Assembly (NCBI GenBank): GCA_905339255.1
Contig: CAJPFO010000307.1
Span: 1 to 32,962, forward strand
DNA: 32,962 nucleotides
Direction: 5' to 3'
DNA from: Myxococcaceae bacterium
GTDB lineage: Bacteria; Myxococcota_A; UBA9160
Under the pieces are notes generated by a model. That model ran no database searches, was not told where the DNA came from, and worked only from the letters and a program-made list of their open reading frames with translations. Positions 32,441-32,962 of this stretch are shown here, one piece after another. The translations under genes were made by a program, and so were the position numbers. Numbering within the stretch: position 1 is the first letter of the stretch; every line of letters starts with the position of its first letter.

Positions 32441-32962
32441 TCAAGGGGCAGGCACCTCGATCCCTACCGGAGGCGCCAGCGCCTCGGGCCGCCGGCTGGC
32501 CGCCGGCACACCTACGACCACGAGGAGCGTCCTGCGCTCCTCGCCGTACGCGACGTCGACGATCGTCTCGTCGCCATGCCTCCCATGGGCAGTCACCGTG
32601 AGCGCGACCCTGCGCTCGCCGACGGGTAGCGTCTGGAGCTGCGGCGTGACGCTCGCCACTGCCAAAGAGCGGCTCTCAGCATGGACCGGCAAGTCGATGA
32701 GCGACGGGAACGCCAGGAGGTCGAGGACGAAGCTGCGGATGCCCCCGGGATCGACGTAGACCGTCGCGAGCGTTCCCGGCTCGAGGACCGCCGCTCCCAC
32801 CGGAGGCGCGAGGATCGGCGGCGTCTCCCCAGGCGCGGGAGTCCCGACCACTACGCGCAGCTCGCTACCCGTCCGCAGGTCCCCCGCGGGCCGGATCACG
32901 AGGGTCGCCTCGCCGGCGAGCCCCGCATCGATCGGGAGCATCGCGGTCGTCGAGCCTGCCGG
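32441..32962 (-). CDS. C-terminal part of an unknown protein (cut by window edge)
   Basis: The frame is open to the window end, and 173 residues are visible. They are rich in Val, Pro and Ala, with strand-like segments EATLVIRPAGDLRTGSELRV, GTLATVYVDPGGIRSFVLDL and ERRVALTVTAHGRHGDETIV. Pro-rich links (TPAPGETPPILAPPVG) occur, and the protein ends in APPVGIEVPAP. This composition suggests an exported, Ig- or beta-sandwich-like structural protein, but no family was recognised. An internal Met at 32941 is not the start, because the frame continues upstream without a stop. It lies 31 nt before the Gly-rich gene and is probably in the same operon. Confidence 0.7.
   Translation of the reverse strand, partial: PAGSTTAMLPIDAGLAGEATLVIRPAGDLRTGSELRVVVGTPAPGETPPILAPPVGAAVLEPGTLATVYVDPGGIRSFVLDLLAFPSLIDLPVHAESRSLAVASVTPQLQTLPVGERRVALTVTAHGRHGDETIVDVAYGEERRTLLVVVGVPAASRRPEALAPPVGIEVPAP

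Overview
This is a 33-kb chromosomal segment of a high-GC, didermic (Gram-negative) bacterium. The evidence for the cell type is an outer-membrane DUF1302-type protein ending in an aromatic residue, a lipoprotein, a secreted multi-domain c-type cytochrome, and menaquinone as quinone. The mix of a double-MerR regulator, thrombospondin-3 repeats with a Cys-Gly C-terminal sorting tail, glycine-rich secreted proteins and DUF1302/DUF5924 families suggests a myxobacterial-like, Binatota-like or other former 'Deltaproteobacteria' lineage. That placement is inference. No tRNA, rRNA, CRISPR, transposase or phage module was seen.

Layout. (1) 1-7778, minus strand: a tightly overlapping classical menaquinone operon, read merR-like, menG(ubiE), menF, menD, menH, menB, menA, menC (menC cut by the window edge). 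It starts from what looks like a leaderless promoter covered by a dyad operator. (2) 7883-9629: an aldose 1-epimerase-like gene (minus) and a divergent pseudo-receiver/PilZ gene (plus) behind a sigma-28-like motif. (3) 9657-13073: a large exported beta-propeller/di-heme protein with thrombospondin-3 repeats, an IPT/TIG domain and a C-terminal sorting tail. (4) 13281-16003: an HDOD gene coupled to a GspE/PilB-like protein that keeps two MshEN (c-di-GMP-binding) motifs but has lost key ATPase residues. (5) 16158-17092, plus strand: a 50-residue PqqA-like peptide followed by an exported protein with about five propeller-like repeats. No pqqB-E genes are in the window. (6) 17116-20485: a histidine kinase, a single-domain response regulator and a REC-GGDEF diguanylate cyclase in one operon. 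(7) 20695-25493: housekeeping-type genes (EamA transporter, PF04020 membrane protein, FAD protein, THUMP rRNA methyltransferase, SIMPL protein). (8) 25611-29526: a small lipoprotein and an oversized DUF1302 outer-membrane protein with paired cysteines. (9) 29527-29859: REP-like palindromic repeats. (10) 29860-32962: a DUF5924/DUF2914 membrane protein, a glycine-rich secreted protein and the 3' end of an unknown gene.

Themes. Regions 2, 4 and 6 all point to c-di-GMP signalling: synthesis by GGDEF and possible sensing by PilZ and MshEN. The PilZ gene and the GspE-like/HDOD operon share an unusual promoter-like motif with a palindromic spacer. The most unusual locus is the compact divergent region at 16.0-17.1 kb. 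There the degenerate secretion-ATPase operon and the PqqA-like peptide/propeller pair are read from overlapping promoter-like elements. Functions are assigned from residues visible in the translation. No database search was run.
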